Source: Mesorhizobium loti (GTDB lineage Bacteria; Pseudomonadota; Alphaproteobacteria; Rhizobiales; Rhizobiaceae). Taken from it: a stretch of DNA of 64,000 nt. A model generated the notes under the pieces. That model was not told where the DNA came from. It did no database searches and was given only the letters and a program-made list of their open reading frames with translations. Of this stretch, positions 31,300 to 40,804 are shown one piece after another. The stretch covers positions 186,001-250,000 of the forward strand of contig NZ_QGGH01000003.1 of NCBI RefSeq assembly GCF_003148495.1. The letters are read 5' to 3'. The first letter of the stretch is position 1. Every line of letters begins with the position of its first letter. The position numbers and the translations under genes are program-made.

Positions 31300-31728
31300 A
31301 TGGCGCTACGCCGGCCGATTTGGGTGTCCGTTTTCCCGTTGCTCGTTATCGTTGCTGCCTGTGTGCCACAGGGCAGCGCACCGAAAGCGGCCAATACTGT
31401 CGTCTCGCCTGCGCCGGCTCAGCAACCCATCGCAGCCGCGGCGCCCCCGGCAGCTTCAACCAAGATCACCACCGACCTCACCGCGCCGCGATCCACTGTG
31501 GGTACGGCAACCTATGGATGCGGCAATGGCAGCGCGATCACCATTCAGAATCTCGGCTCATCGTTGCGTGTGATCGAGCCGGATGGCGCGACTGAAGAGT
31601 TTGCGGCGTCGCCCGCCAACCAGTCCAGCCGCTACCAGGAGGCCGCCACACATAACGCAATCGTGATCGACGGGCGTGAGGCGCTGGTGATGAAGAGGGG
31701 CTCGACGCCGCAGACCTGCAAGCGATAG
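31300..31728 (+). CDS. putative lipoprotein of unknown function
   Basis: This 142-residue precursor has a hydrophobic signal ending in the lipobox-like VAAC at about residue 20, followed by an Ala/Pro-rich linker. A small C-terminal domain contains GTATYGCGNGSAITIQNLGSS and REALVMKRGSTPQTCKR, with two further cysteines. This part resembles the membrane-bound lysozyme-inhibitor (MliC) type of fold in layout, but I am not sure. GGGAGGAC precedes the ATG at 31300. Confidence 0.6.
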   Translation: MALRRPIWVSVFPLLVIVAACVPQGSAPKAANTVVSPAPAQQPIAAAAPPAASTKITTDLTAPRSTVGTATYGCGNGSAITIQNLGSSLRVIEPDGATEEFAASPANQSSRYQEAATHNAIVIDGREALVMKRGSTPQTCKR

Positions 31729-31970
31729 GCCGCACGGCTAATGAGCAGCGTATGCTGCACTGCAGCGATACAGAGCCGGCTGCGGGCCATCAGCCCCTAA
31801 TCGATTGAAGCCCGAGCCTGCCTTTTTGTCAGACTAAATGACGTTTCCAAAACGATTTTCTGGCTTTGACGCGGTGCAAAAAGAGCATTAGAAACCGGCT
31901 GTCCGAAGTCATACATAAGGCGGCAAATGCCGCTTTCCATCGCGGCTCCGGACGTCGAACTGGGGGAGCC
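31729..31970. promoter_or_regulatory. leader of the sdh operon
   Basis: There is no gene in these 242 bases. A possible but weak sigma-70 pair is TTGACG (31866-31871) and TTAGAA (31888-31893), 16 bases apart. GGGGGAG sits just before the sdhC ATG. Confidence 0.35.
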
Positions 31971-32390
31971 ATGAGCAAATCACCAGCCACCCGCGAATTT
32001 GCCAGACGTGAACGGCCACTCTCGCCGCATCTGACGATCTACCGGCCGCCGATCACCATGACGATGTCGATCATCCATCGCATCACCGGCGGCGCGCTGT
32101 ATTTCGGCACGCTGCTGGTCGCCCTGTGGCTGATGGCGGCGGCAAGCTCGCAGGCGACCTTTGATTGGGTCAACTGGGCCTTCGGCACCTGGCTCGGTAG
32201 GTTGATCCTGTTCGGTTACACCTGGGCGCTGATGCATCACATGCTGGGTGGTGTGCGCCATCTGGTCTGGGACACCGGCGCCGGTCTCGAAAAGCACACG
32301 GCCTCGAAGATCGCCTGGGCGACGCTGGTCGGCTCGATCCTGCTCACGCTGCTGATCTGGATCGCCGGCTACATGGCGCGAGGGGCCTGA
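31971..32390 (+). CDS. sdhC: succinate dehydrogenase cytochrome b556 subunit
   Basis: This 139-residue membrane anchor of complex II has [26 protein letters not shown] (the quinone-site Ser/Arg region), then three hydrophobic segments. The haem-ligand candidate His lies in [19 protein letters not shown]. The start at 31971 follows GGGGGAGCC. sdhD follows 2 bases later. Confidence 0.94.
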   Translation: MSKSPATREFARRERPLSPHLTIYRPPITMTMSIIHRITGGALYFGTLLVALWLMAAASSQATFDWVNWAFGTWLGRLILFGYTWALMHHMLGGVRHLVWDTGAGLEKHTASKIAWATLVGSILLTLLIWIAGYMARGA

Positions 32391-32392
32391 TC

Positions 32393-32788
32393 ATGAGCGG
32401 CAACAACTCCGACATGCGCACGCCGCTGGCGAAGGTTCGCGGCCTGGGTTCCGCCCGCGAGGGCACCGGACATTTCTGGCGCCAGCGCCTGACCGCGATC
32501 GCCAACATCCCGCTGACGCTGTTCTTCGTCGGTTTCCTGATCGCGCTCAACGGCGCTGACCATGAGCATGTGCGGGCAGCCCTTGCCAATCCGTTCGTGG
32601 CGCTGGTGATGGCCCTGGTGCTCGTCTCCGGGCTCACCCATATGCGGCTCGGCATGCAGGTGATCATCGAGGATTACGTGCATGGCGAAGGCATGAAGCT
32701 GGCGCTGATCGCGCTCAACACATTTTTCACAATAGCGGTCGGCGTCGCCTCGATCTTCGCCCTGCTCAAGCTGACATTCGGAGGCTGA
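32393..32788 (+). CDS. sdhD: succinate dehydrogenase membrane anchor subunit
   Basis: This 131-residue anchor has three membrane segments. The conserved [20 protein letters not shown] holds the haem-ligand His and the Asp-Tyr near the quinone site. It works with SdhC to bind haem b and ubiquinone. It lies between sdhC and sdhA with almost no gaps. Confidence 0.93.
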   Translation: MSGNNSDMRTPLAKVRGLGSAREGTGHFWRQRLTAIANIPLTLFFVGFLIALNGADHEHVRAALANPFVALVMALVLVSGLTHMRLGMQVIIEDYVHGEGMKLALIALNTFFTIAVGVASIFALLKLTFGG

Positions 32789-32789
32789 G

Positions 32790-34625
32790 TTGGCCAAGGA
32801 CGCAAAACAAGCCAACATGGCAGGCTACACCTTTGTCGACCACAAGTTCGACGTGGTGGTCGTCGGCGCCGGCGGCGCCGGCCTGCGCGCCACGCTCGGC
32901 ATGGCCGAACAGGGCCTGCGCACCGCCTGCATCACCAAGGTGTTCCCGACGCGCTCGCACACTGTGGCGGCGCAAGGCGGCATTGCCGCTTCGCTTGCCA
33001 ATATGGGTCCCGACAATTGGCAATGGCATCTCTTCGATACCGTCAAGGGTTCGGACTGGCTGGGCGACATCGACGCGCAGGAATACATGGTCCAGCAGGC
33101 GCCCGCCGCGGTCTATGAACTCGAACATTACGGCGTGCCGTTCTCGCGCACCGAAGAGGGCAAGATCTATCAACGGCCGTTCGGCGGCATGATGATGAAT
33201 TTCGGTGAAGGCCCGCCGGTGCAGCGCACATGCGCCGCCGCCGACCGCACCGGCCATGCCATGCTGCACACGCTCTACGGCCAGTCGCTGAAGCACAATG
33301 CGCAGTTCTTCATCGAGTATTTCGCGCTCGACCTCATCATGGAGCCGGACGGCACCTGCACCGGCGTCGTCGCCTGGAATCTCGACGACGGCACCATCCA
33401 CCGCTTCTCGGCCAAGATGGTGGTGCTGGCGACCGGCGGCTATGGCCGCACCTATTTCTCGGCCACCTCGGCGCATACCTGTACCGGTGACGGTGGCGGC
33501 ATGGCGGCGCGTGCCGGCTTTCCGCTGCAGGACATGGAGTTCGTGCAGTTCCACCCGACCGGCATCTATGGCGCCGGCTGCCTGATCACCGAAGGCGCGC
33601 GCGGCGAGGGCGGCTATCTCGTCAATTCCGAGGGCGAGCGCTTCATGGAGCGCTACGCGCCGTCGGCCAAGGACCTTGCCTCGCGCGACGTCGTTTCGCG
33701 CTGCATGACGCTGGAAATCCGCGAGGGCCGCGGCGTCGGCCCGAAGAAGGACCACATCTTCCTGCATCTCGACCACCTTGATCCGGCCGTCCTGCATGAG
33801 CGGCTGCCGGGCATTTCGGAATCGGCAAAGATCTTTGCCGGCGTCGACCTGACCAAGGAGCCGATCCCGGTGCTACCGACGGTGCACTACAATATGGGCG
33901 GCGTGCCAACCAATTACTGGGGCGAAGTGCTCAACCCGACGGCCAGGAGCCCGGACAAGGTGTCGCCCGGCCTGATGGCGGTCGGCGAAGCCGGCTGCGC
34001 CTCGGTGCATGGCGCCAACCGGCTCGGCTCGAACTCGCTGATCGACCTGGTGGTGTTCGGCCGCGCGGCGGCGATCCGGGCCGGCCAGGTGATCGACCGC
34101 AATTCGGCGATCCCTTCGCCCAACGAGGCCTCGGTCGAAAAGATCATGGACCGCTTCGACCGGCTTCGCCACGCCAATGGCTCGACGCCGACGGCGGTGC
34201 TGCGCGAGAAGATGCAGAAGGCTATGCAGGAAGATGCGGCGGTGTTCCGGACGCAGGAATCGCTGGACAGTGGCTGCAAGCGCATTTCGCAGATCTGGAG
34301 CGAGCTCAAGGACATCAAAGTGTACGACCGCTCGATGATCTGGAACTCCGACCTGGTCGAGACGCTGGAGCTGGAAAACCTGATGGCCAACGCCATCACC
34401 ACGGTCCACGGCGCCGCGGCGCGCAAGGAGAGCCGTGGCGCGCACGCGCGGGAAGATTTTTCCGCCCGCGACGACGCCAACTGGCGCAAGCACACGCTGG
34501 CGCGGCTCAGCGAAGACGGCAAGGTGACGCTCTCCTATCGGCCGGTGCACACCGAGCCGCAGCTGGCGGAAAAGGACGGCGGCATCAGCCTCGCCAAGAT
34601 CGCGCCGAAGGCCAGGGTGTATTGA
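32790..34625 (+). CDS. sdhA: succinate dehydrogenase flavoprotein subunit
   Basis: This 611-residue subunit binds FAD covalently through the His in [15 protein letters not shown] and oxidises succinate to fumarate. Also present are [20 protein letters not shown], the catalytic [20 protein letters not shown] loop and [18 protein letters not shown]. The start is TTG at 32790 with GGAGG 5 bases before it; an ATG at 32817 is an alternative that would lose nine residues. It follows sdhD by 1 base. Confidence 0.97.
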   Translation: MAKDAKQANMAGYTFVDHKFDVVVVGAGGAGLRATLGMAEQGLRTACITKVFPTRSHTVAAQGGIAASLANMGPDNWQWHLFDTVKGSDWLGDIDAQEYMVQQAPAAVYELEHYGVPFSRTEEGKIYQRPFGGMMMNFGEGPPVQRTCAAADRTGHAMLHTLYGQSLKHNAQFFIEYFALDLIMEPDGTCTGVVAWNLDDGTIHRFSAKMVVLATGGYGRTYFSATSAHTCTGDGGGMAARAGFPLQDMEFVQFHPTGIYGAGCLITEGARGEGGYLVNSEGERFMERYAPSAKDLASRDVVSRCMTLEIREGRGVGPKKDHIFLHLDHLDPAVLHERLPGISESAKIFAGVDLTKEPIPVLPTVHYNMGGVPTNYWGEVLNPTARSPDKVSPGLMAVGEAGCASVHGANRLGSNSLIDLVVFGRAAAIRAGQVIDRNSAIPSPNEASVEKIMDRFDRLRHANGSTPTAVLREKMQKAMQEDAAVFRTQESLDSGCKRISQIWSELKDIKVYDRSMIWNSDLVETLELENLMANAITTVHGAAARKESRGAHAREDFSARDDANWRKHTLARLSEDGKVTLSYRPVHTEPQLAEKDGGISLAKIAPKARVY

Positions 34626-34627
34626 CG

Positions 34628-35065
34628 ATGGCGCTGGCGGCCTCGGGATATTCCGGCACGCCCCTTCCGGCCAAGCTCGGCCTGAAGCACGGCATGACCG
34701 CCGCTTTCATCGCGCTCCCCGACGACCTCAGCGATCTCGCCGAATCCATGGACTTCGCTCAAGTCGACCGGCTGGCAGACTGGTCGCGGATTTCGGGAAC
34801 GACCCTGAAGTATGACGCCGTCCATGCCTTCACCCGGCAGCGTGCCGAGATCGAGGATCGCCTCGGCGATGTCGAGGCGGCGATCAAGCGCGACGGCATG
34901 GTCTGGGTGTCCTGGCCAAAGAAGGCATCGAAGGTGGCCACCGACGTCACCGAGGGCGTTGTCCGCGCCGAGGCGCTGAAGCGCGACCTTGTTGACGTCA
35001 AGGTCGCCGCCGTCAATGAAATCTGGTCCGGGCTGAAGCTCGTCATCCGAAAGGACCGCAGGTAA
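34628..35065 (+). CDS. DUF3052 protein between sdhA and sdhB
   Basis: This 145-residue soluble protein has the DUF3052 pattern: [20 protein letters not shown], a central [19 protein letters not shown] and a C-terminal [20 protein letters not shown]. The family has no proven function. It starts 2 bases after sdhA and its stop shares one base with the sdhB ATG, so it is translated within the complex II operon. A role in complex II assembly or regulation is possible but only inferred. Confidence 0.83.
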   Translation: MALAASGYSGTPLPAKLGLKHGMTAAFIALPDDLSDLAESMDFAQVDRLADWSRISGTTLKYDAVHAFTRQRAEIEDRLGDVEAAIKRDGMVWVSWPKKASKVATDVTEGVVRAEALKRDLVDVKVAAVNEIWSGLKLVIRKDRR

Positions 35066-35844
35066 TGGTCGAACTGACGCTTCCCAAGAACTCGAAGATC
35101 CAGCAGGGCAAGACCTGGCCGAAGCCGGAGGGCGCCACCAATCTGCGCGAGTACCGCATCTACCGCTGGTCGCCGGACGATGACGAGAACCCGCGCATCG
35201 ACACCTACTTCGTCGACATGGACGATTGCGGGCCGATGGTGCTCGACGCGCTGCTGTGGATCAAGAACAAGATTGATCCGACGCTGACCTTGCGGCGCTC
35301 CTGCCGCGAAGGCATTTGCGGCTCCTGCGCCATGAACATCGACGGCTCCAACACGCTGGCCTGCACCAAGGGCTGCGACGACATTTCCGGCGCCGTCAAG
35401 GTCTACCCGCTGCCGCATATGCAGGTGGTCAAGGACCTGGTGCCGGACCTCACCAATTTCTATGCCCAGCACGCCTCGATCCAGCCCTGGCTAAAGACGG
35501 TGTCGCCGGAGCCGGCCAAGGAATGGCTGCAAAGCCATGAGGACCGCGAGAAGCTCGATGGGCTCTACGAGTGTATATTGTGCGCCTGCTGCTCGACTTC
35601 GTGCCCAAGCTACTGGTGGAACGGCGACCGCTATCTCGGCCCGGCAACGCTTTTGCAGGCCTATCGCTGGCTGATCGACAGCCGCGACGAGGCCAAGGGC
35701 GAGCGGCTCGACAATCTCGAAGACCCGTTCCGGCTCTATCGCTGCCACACCATCATGAACTGCGCGCAAACCTGCCCCAAGGGCCTCAACCCGGCCAAGG
35801 CGATCGCCGAGATCAAGAAGATGATGGTGGAGAGAAGGGTTTAG
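35065..35844 (+). CDS. sdhB: succinate dehydrogenase iron-sulfur subunit
   Basis: This 259-residue subunit carries three clusters. The [2Fe-2S] site is in [14 protein letters not shown] with a later LAC. The [4Fe-4S] site is in [16 protein letters not shown], and the [3Fe-4S] and third-cluster ligands are in [20 protein letters not shown]. It passes electrons from SdhA to the quinone. It is the last gene of the operon; a decayed yceH copy begins just after its stop. Confidence 0.97.
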   Translation: MVELTLPKNSKIQQGKTWPKPEGATNLREYRIYRWSPDDDENPRIDTYFVDMDDCGPMVLDALLWIKNKIDPTLTLRRSCREGICGSCAMNIDGSNTLACTKGCDDISGAVKVYPLPHMQVVKDLVPDLTNFYAQHASIQPWLKTVSPEPAKEWLQSHEDREKLDGLYECILCACCSTSCPSYWWNGDRYLGPATLLQAYRWLIDSRDEAKGERLDNLEDPFRLYRCHTIMNCAQTCPKGLNPAKAIAEIKKMMVERRV

Positions 35845-35867
35845 CGGGGCCAAGGCAGTCCTTCTGA

Positions 35868-36140
35868 TCGAAGACCTGGTTCGCAGGTCGAAAGAAGGGG
35901 CTGCCGTCGGATCCGCTGACGCTCAATGCGGAGCCGCTGCCACCCAGAAGACGGCGGGAGCCGGTGATGGCAGCCGGCGGGGATGCTCCAAGCGCCCAAC
36001 TGCTTGAGCAGAAAGGCTGGTGCGGCTGATGTCCGGCTCGCGTGTCGAACGCGATCAGCTCAGATGGCTCGGCAGTTCTCGCTGACTGCGCAGCGGTCCG
36101 CCTCGCTTGGCCTGCTCTTGTCAGGCGGCCGCCGGCCGCG
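35868..36140 (+). pseudogene. yceH: decayed yceH (DUF480) remnant
   Basis: This stretch aligns with the first half of the intact yceH at 38195-38824. Shared blocks include CCGCTGACGCTCAATGC, CAGAAGACGGCG, GAGCCGGTGATGGC, CTGGTGCGGC, GGCTCGCG and GGCCTGCTCTTG in the same order. Small insertions and deletions break every frame and the 3' half is absent. The two copies differ clearly, so this is an old or divergent copy rather than a recent duplicate. It cannot make a YceH protein. Confidence 0.82.
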
Positions 36141-36325
36141 CCCGATCATTTTTCATTTTTCCAAACATCTCGTTCGCTAGTCTAGAGTCGATGGAGTCTT
36201 GGCGGCATATATTAGCGATATCGCAAGTAATTGATTGCTGGATACGCAAGGCGGCTCGGTATTGTCTTAGTATAGTTTTAAGTGGTCCCCGATATTCTCT
36301 TCCCAGAGCGTCGTTCGGGTGCAAA
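36141..36325. other. low-GC junction before the OpgB-like gene
   Basis: This 185-base stretch is much richer in A and T than the rest of the window (for example GGCATATATTAGCGATATCG near 36205). No credible gene is visible. It probably holds the promoter of the following gene and may mark the edge of acquired DNA. Confidence 0.4.
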
Positions 36326-37969
36326 ATGATGCGCGGCTTCACCGTGAATGGGTATTCGGTATCCGGGTCATTGATCAGCGTCACAACAGTGGGATCGCTC
36401 ACCTGGCTTGTGTCGCTGATCTATTTTCAGGAGAAGGGGCTGCTTGCGGCTCTCGGCCTGGGGGTTTTGGTCGCGCTTGTCTTGCTTGACGGGCTCCGGG
36501 ACAAGAGGGCGGATCAGCGAGAAAGCAGGTGGTTCAGGCTCTATTTTTCGCTCATTCCCTGCTTTCTCTTCCTTGTCTATGTCTATCTCGAAAGTGTTTT
36601 TGGCTATTTTGACTGGGGTGCGATGTTCATGCATGCCGGCGCCGGGATGCTCACGCCTGGTGTCGTTTTTGACTATTTGTGGAATACCGGAAACACGATG
36701 CTGGTCATTCTCGTCGTTCTTTTCGGTCTCGGCGCCCTGAAGGCGCGCGGCACGCTGACAAGAGGATTGGATGTCGCCCTGATGGCGTTCTTCCTGGCGG
36801 CAAACCCGATGCTGACACGGCCGATTGCCGCCGCGATCCACCCCAACCCGCTGCATGATTTCCTATCCAAGCGGTTCGTCGACATCAGCTCTCTGACAGA
36901 GCCGGAGGCAGAAGCAGCGTCCGCCACCGCGGGGCCAAAGAACCTCATTCATATTTTCATCGAGAGCGCCGAGCGCACCTACATGGACGAGGAGTTCGGC
37001 GACGTCATGGGGCCGCTACTCGAATTCGAGAGGCGGGGTGTTTCGGCGGCCAACATGGTGCAACTTGCCTACACCAACAACTCCATCTCAGGGATGGTCG
37101 CTGCGAACTGCGGAACGCCGCTGCTGATAACGTTCTTCACGACGCGCCAGTACCTGGAGGAGAATTCGCAGTTCCTGCCAGGCCTGACCTGCCTGGGCGA
37201 TGTCCTGAAGGCGCGGGGCTATCAGCAGAACTTTGTCACCGGTTGGGCGCTCAGCTTCACCGGCCAGGGGACATTCTATTCCACCCATGGCTATTCATCG
37301 CTTTTTGGGGGATCCCAAGTCGTGGCTGCCGTCGCCGGGCGCGGCAGCGCCTTTGGCGCCGATGACGCCGAAGTTCTCGATTTGAGCCTTGACGTTTTGC
37401 GGCGCGCGCAGCGGGACGGCAAACCGTTCTCGCTGACGATCGCCGTCAGTGGTGGGCATGCGATGGACGGCTACCTCACCGACAAATGTATCGGCAAGAC
37501 GGGACTGTCTCCACAAACCCCCAACATTCTCCATGCCGTGAAATGCACGAACATGCTCATCGCGGACTTCATTCACAAAGCCGAGGCCGAAGGTCTGATG
37601 GCCAATACCGTCCTGGCGTTGCAAAGCGACCATCTCAGCGCGCCGAGCAAAGTTACGGATCGCCTGAACACGCATGAGCGACGCAACTTCTTCTCCCTGT
37701 CGGGGGCTGGCGTTCCTGCCAAAACGCACACCGGGCTTTCGGGCACGATTGACATATTTCCCACCATCCTGGACGCGCTGGGCGTGCCGCCTCCCAATGG
37801 CCAGGCCGCTTTTGGCGTCTCGCTGCTCGGTGATCGACCGACGCTGGCCCAGGAACTTGGACAGGCCCGGTTCGACGACGCGATCCATGCCGAGGATGTG
37901 CTGGTCAGATCATTCTGGCAGCCGAAACCGGAGCGGAAGGCTGCGGGGCCTGGGACTGATGCGCTTTAA
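36326..37969 (+). CDS. OpgB/CgmB-like phosphoglycerol transferase
   Basis: This 547-residue alkaline-phosphatase-superfamily protein has about four membrane segments in residues 10-175, followed by a periplasmic sulfatase-like domain. IFIESAERTYMDEEFG and YTNNSISGMVAANCGTPL match the OpgB/MdoB subgroup, and ALQSDHLSAPS supplies metal ligands. OpgB adds phosphoglycerol to osmoregulated periplasmic glucans; CgmB does this for cyclic beta-glucans in Sinorhizobium. The usual nucleophilic Thr (WTIAGM in OpgB) appears as Ser, S253. The ATG at 36326 is used because earlier codons extend into low-GC, non-family sequence. It is flanked by a broken and an intact yceH. Confidence 0.82.
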   Translation: MMRGFTVNGYSVSGSLISVTTVGSLTWLVSLIYFQEKGLLAALGLGVLVALVLLDGLRDKRADQRESRWFRLYFSLIPCFLFLVYVYLESVFGYFDWGAMFMHAGAGMLTPGVVFDYLWNTGNTMLVILVVLFGLGALKARGTLTRGLDVALMAFFLAANPMLTRPIAAAIHPNPLHDFLSKRFVDISSLTEPEAEAASATAGPKNLIHIFIESAERTYMDEEFGDVMGPLLEFERRGVSAANMVQLAYTNNSISGMVAANCGTPLLITFFTTRQYLEENSQFLPGLTCLGDVLKARGYQQNFVTGWALSFTGQGTFYSTHGYSSLFGGSQVVAAVAGRGSAFGADDAEVLDLSLDVLRRAQRDGKPFSLTIAVSGGHAMDGYLTDKCIGKTGLSPQTPNILHAVKCTNMLIADFIHKAEAEGLMANTVLALQSDHLSAPSKVTDRLNTHERRNFFSLSGAGVPAKTHTGLSGTIDIFPTILDALGVPPPNGQAAFGVSLLGDRPTLAQELGQARFDDAIHAEDVLVRSFWQPKPERKAAGPGTDAL

Positions 37970-37980
37970 GCTTTTGTCTT

Positions 37981-38033
37981 CATGCATGTCGTTCTCCCAG
38001 AAATCGGAGCCAATTTTTGGGCGATATTGCATG
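37981..38033. repeat. dispersed hairpin element, copy C (degenerate)
   Basis: ATGCATGTCG on the left and CGATATTGCAT on the right form imperfect arms around a core with CCCAGAAATCGGAGCCAATT. It matches copy A in arm sequence and copies B and D in core layout. It is the most decayed copy and lies just after the OpgB-like gene. Confidence 0.65.
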
Positions 38034-38194
38034 AGTGCCGAAGCGCGCTAGTGCATATGTCCCATGCTAGCTATCGCCCCGATGCGAGAAACAGGACTGA
38101 AAGGTGTGACGCTCCATAGCTACATCCGTCGATCGAAAGTAGGAGACGTTTCGCGAACAGCTATGGTATCGGGAGCTTCGGGTATGAGAGAGCC

Positions 38195-38824
38195 ATGAGC
38201 GAAGACCTTCCCATCCTTAATCCCGTCGAAGCCCGCGTGCTCGGCTGCCTGATCGAGAAGAAGGAGCTGACGCCGGATGTCTATCCGCTGACGCTCAATG
38301 CAGCACTGGCCGCCGCCAACCAGAAGACGGCGCGCGAGCCGGTGATGGCGCTGGAACAGGCCGAGGTGCACCGGGGGCTGAAGCTGCTCGAACAAAAGGG
38401 GCTGGTGCGGCAGATGTTCGGCTCGCGCGTCGAGCGATACGAGCACCAGATGGCGCAGCGCTTCTCGCTGACCACGCCGCAGACCGCATTGATCGGCCTG
38501 CTCTTGCTGCGCGGGCCGCAGACGGCCCATGAATTGTCGGCGCGCACCGAGCGCATGGCACGGTTCTCATCGATCGAAGATCTGCGCGCCGAGCTCGACA
38601 TGCTGATCGGCCGCCGACCGCCACTCATCCAGGAAATCCCGCGCGGACCGGGCCAGCGCGAGGACCGCTACGTGCATCTCCTCAGCGGCCCAATGGACGT
38701 TGCAGCCCTTTCGGCGCAGCGGAGTGCATCGGCCCTGCCTGCTTCCGACCTGGAGGTACGGTTGGAGGCGCTGGAGCAGGAAGTCGCCGCACTCCGCGCC
38801 CGGCTAGACGCGCTGGGCGCGTAG
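38195..38824 (+). CDS. yceH: YceH family (DUF480) protein
   Basis: This 209-residue protein has the DUF480 signature: [30 protein letters not shown] at the N-terminus, a second winged-helix-like part with [17 protein letters not shown], and a C-terminal coiled coil ([20 protein letters not shown]). The structure predicts two winged-helix domains, but the function is unknown. The ATG at 38195 follows GGGTATGAGAG. A broken copy of the gene lies 2.3 kb upstream. Confidence 0.9.
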   Translation: MSEDLPILNPVEARVLGCLIEKKELTPDVYPLTLNAALAAANQKTAREPVMALEQAEVHRGLKLLEQKGLVRQMFGSRVERYEHQMAQRFSLTTPQTALIGLLLLRGPQTAHELSARTERMARFSSIEDLRAELDMLIGRRPPLIQEIPRGPGQREDRYVHLLSGPMDVAALSAQRSASALPASDLEVRLEALEQEVAALRARLDALGA

Positions 38825-38826
38825 GT

Positions 38827-38860
38827 CCCGGCGCGCGCCTGAGCGTTCGCGCCGGGTCTT
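38827..38860. terminator. terminator between yceH and osmC
   Basis: CCCGGCGCG and CGCGCCGGG form a 9-bp stem with a loop of about 12 bases, followed by TCTT. It lies between two convergent genes, 2 bases after the yceH stop. Confidence 0.65.
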
Positions 38861-38879
38861 CACACCGGATGCAGCGTTC

Positions 38880-39305
38880 TCAGCCGAGCTTGGCGTCGAG
38901 CGATACGTTTATGGCGCCGAGCGCCTTCGACACCGGGCAGCCGGCCTTGGCCTTTTCGGCCAACTCGCCAAATTTCGCAGCATCGATGCCCGGCACCTTG
39001 CCGACCACGGTGAGGGCGCTGCCGGTGATCCCCGTGCCTGGAACCAGCGTCACCACCGCCTTGGCATCGAGTTCGGTGGCAGGCGTGCCGTTCTCGGCCA
39101 GGAAATGCGAGAACTGCATGGCAAAGCAGCCGGCGTGCGCGGCGGCAATCAGCTCTTCAGGGTTGGTGCCGGATTTGCCGCTCTCGTCCTCGAAGCGCGC
39201 CTTGAACGAATAGGGCGTGCCCTTCAGGGTTCCGCTCTGGGTGTCGAGCGTGCCCTTGCCCTCTTTCAGATTGCCTTTCCAGACGGCGTTTGCGGTGCGG
39301 TCCAT
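38880..39305 (-). CDS. osmC: OsmC family peroxidase
   Basis: This 141-residue peroxide-reducing protein has the two conserved cysteines C60 (AAHAGCFAMQFSHFL) and C123 (AKAGCPVSKAL). Its opening ANAVWKGNLKEGKGTL is typical of the OsmC branch rather than Ohr. AAGGAGGAATTC directly precedes the ATG at 39305, a near-perfect ribosome-binding site, which decides the start over a longer upstream frame. It is the second Ohr/OsmC-type enzyme in this window. Confidence 0.93.
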   Translation of the reverse strand: MDRTANAVWKGNLKEGKGTLDTQSGTLKGTPYSFKARFEDESGKSGTNPEELIAAAHAGCFAMQFSHFLAENGTPATELDAKAVVTLVPGTGITGSALTVVGKVPGIDAAKFGELAEKAKAGCPVSKALGAINVSLDAKLG

Positions 39306-39545
39306 GAATTCCTCCTTGGTTGTCGTGGCTGGGTTGTCGTGACTTGTTGTCGGGGCTGAGCCCGGCTTCCGGTCAACTATAGCGCGCGCGGGCGCGAAGG
39401 CCACTGCGCACTTTGAACCACGGCACGGTGTCGGCGATGGTGGTCAAATCTTTTCTGAAAAAATGCAGGTGCAAAAATGTCGACTTTGGTCCCCCTCGCC
39501 CGTCCTGCGGGCGGCCACGGGTTTTGTGGCCGGATGGAGGTTCAC

Positions 39546-39773
39546 ATGGACAATCTGTTTTTCGCACTTTGGAGAGGCGCAGGCTGCAAGGCCGGGCGAC
39601 GAGAAGACTTCTGGCTGCATCCGCCGGGGTCCGGCTTTGGCCGGCTTCTGGCGGCGGTTGCCATCATCGGCATCGCGGCATGCCTTCTCGACCATGCAGC
39701 CGCGGTCAGGGGCAACGCTGACACCCTCGTCACCGCATCCTATGGTTCACCGCAGCAAGGGAGCTGGAAATGA
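39546..39773 (+). CDS. small membrane protein of unknown function
   Basis: This 75-residue protein has one membrane segment at about residues 34-52 (RLLAAVAIIGIAACLLDHA). GGAGG stands 6 bases before its ATG, and its stop overlaps the next ATG (ATGA). These features support a real gene translationally coupled to the YciI-type gene. I recognise no family. Confidence 0.6.
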   Translation: MDNLFFALWRGAGCKAGRREDFWLHPPGSGFGRLLAAVAIIGIAACLLDHAAAVRGNADTLVTASYGSPQQGSWK

Positions 39774-40126
39774 AATATGTCTGTCTGGTCTATGGTGAGG
39801 AAAAGGATCTTCACGCGCTGACCCCGGCAGGGTCGGCCAAGCTCGACGCCGATTCGCTGGCCTACGACCGATCGCTGGAGGAGAAGGGCCTGCTGATCGT
39901 CGCGCAGGCGCTGCAATCGGTGACGACAGCCAAAACCGTGCGGCGGCGCAAGGGCAAGCGGCTGGTCACAGACGGCCCCTTCACTGAGACCAAGGAGCAA
40001 CTGCTTGGTTTCGTCATGATCGAGGCTGAAAATCTCGAAGAGGCGCTGGATATTGCCGCCGGTATTCCGCTGGCCGAACTCGGCACGATCGAGGTCCGGG
40101 CGGTCTACGACATACCGGGGTCATAG
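39770..40126 (+). CDS. YCII/DGPF-domain protein
   Basis: This 118-residue protein has the alpha-beta barrel signature of the YCII family: MKYVCLVYGEEKDL and DGPFTETKEQLLGFVMIEA, the DGPF motif at about residues 65-68. In many bacteria such genes sit beside an ECF sigma-factor gene, but none is adjacent here. The catalytic role is unknown. It is coupled to the small membrane protein before it. Confidence 0.85.
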   Translation: MKYVCLVYGEEKDLHALTPAGSAKLDADSLAYDRSLEEKGLLIVAQALQSVTTAKTVRRRKGKRLVTDGPFTETKEQLLGFVMIEAENLEEALDIAAGIPLAELGTIEVRAVYDIPGS

Positions 40127-40266
40127 AGCCTGCCATGCGTTGCGGCCGCTTCGAAACCGGGCGTCTGGCTGAGCCGACGTTCCGGGTCGGTTTCGTGCGC
40201 AACTTTTGCGCGTTGAAGCAAGGCGAGAGTTCTCCTATCGTCGCCAGGATTTGGGGGGATGTCGGC

Positions 40267-40794
40267 ATGCCGTTCTTGATTGCTATCCTTGGCGTGTTGG
40301 GCGCGGCGGCGTTCTGGTGGTATCGGATGAAGGCGATGAACGATGCGGCTCGCGAGGTTGCGGACGTCGTCGGGCGCGTGCAGGGCAACATCCGCCGCAA
40401 GAAGCTGCGCAAGCAGGCGGCCCTGTCGCCGCTGACGGCGATCGATGATCCGGTCGTAGCGGCGGCAACGCTCATCACCGCCATCGTCTCCGAGAACGGG
40501 CCGATCCTGCCGCAGCGCGAGGCCGTCATTCGCGCGGTGATTTCCGAGATTGCCGACAAGAAGAAAACGGACGAAGCGGTGGTCTACGCCAAATGGGCGG
40601 CGTCACAGATCGACGACACCACAATTGTCATCGACAAGCTGGCGCCGTTCCTGCGCGAACGCCTCGATGTCGCCGAGCGCAACGATCTGCTGCAGATGGT
40701 CAACCGGGCGGCGCAGGGCGGCGAGAAACGCCTGGAGATATCCGACCAGAGGATATTGCGACTGCGGCAGAAGCTCGGCTTCGAAGTCAATTGA
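40267..40794 (+). CDS. membrane-anchored protein, possibly TerB-like
   Basis: This 175-residue protein has an N-terminal membrane segment (MPFLIAILGVLGAAAFWWY), then an all-helical domain rich in charged residues. Phrases such as DDPVVAAATLITAIVSENGP and REAVIRAVISEIADKKKTDEA suggest a TerB-like helical bundle, but the match is weak. The ATG at 40267 is chosen over an upstream frame because it begins at the membrane segment and follows GGGGGAT. It is convergent with the hydroxylase gene. Confidence 0.65.
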   Translation: MPFLIAILGVLGAAAFWWYRMKAMNDAAREVADVVGRVQGNIRRKKLRKQAALSPLTAIDDPVVAAATLITAIVSENGPILPQREAVIRAVISEIADKKKTDEAVVYAKWAASQIDDTTIVIDKLAPFLRERLDVAERNDLLQMVNRAAQGGEKRLEISDQRILRLRQKLGFEVN

Positions 40795-40804
40795 GCGACA
40801 GCGC

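Noticed and set aside
36107..36325. N-terminal extension of the OpgB-like protein upstream of 36326
   Set aside because: It would run from the yceH remnant through low-GC non-family sequence, with Cys/Arg-rich composition and no ribosome-binding site.
39770..40126. YCII-ECF sigma factor module
   Set aside because: The DGPF-domain gene is present, but no sigma-factor gene lies on either side, so the module cannot be claimed.
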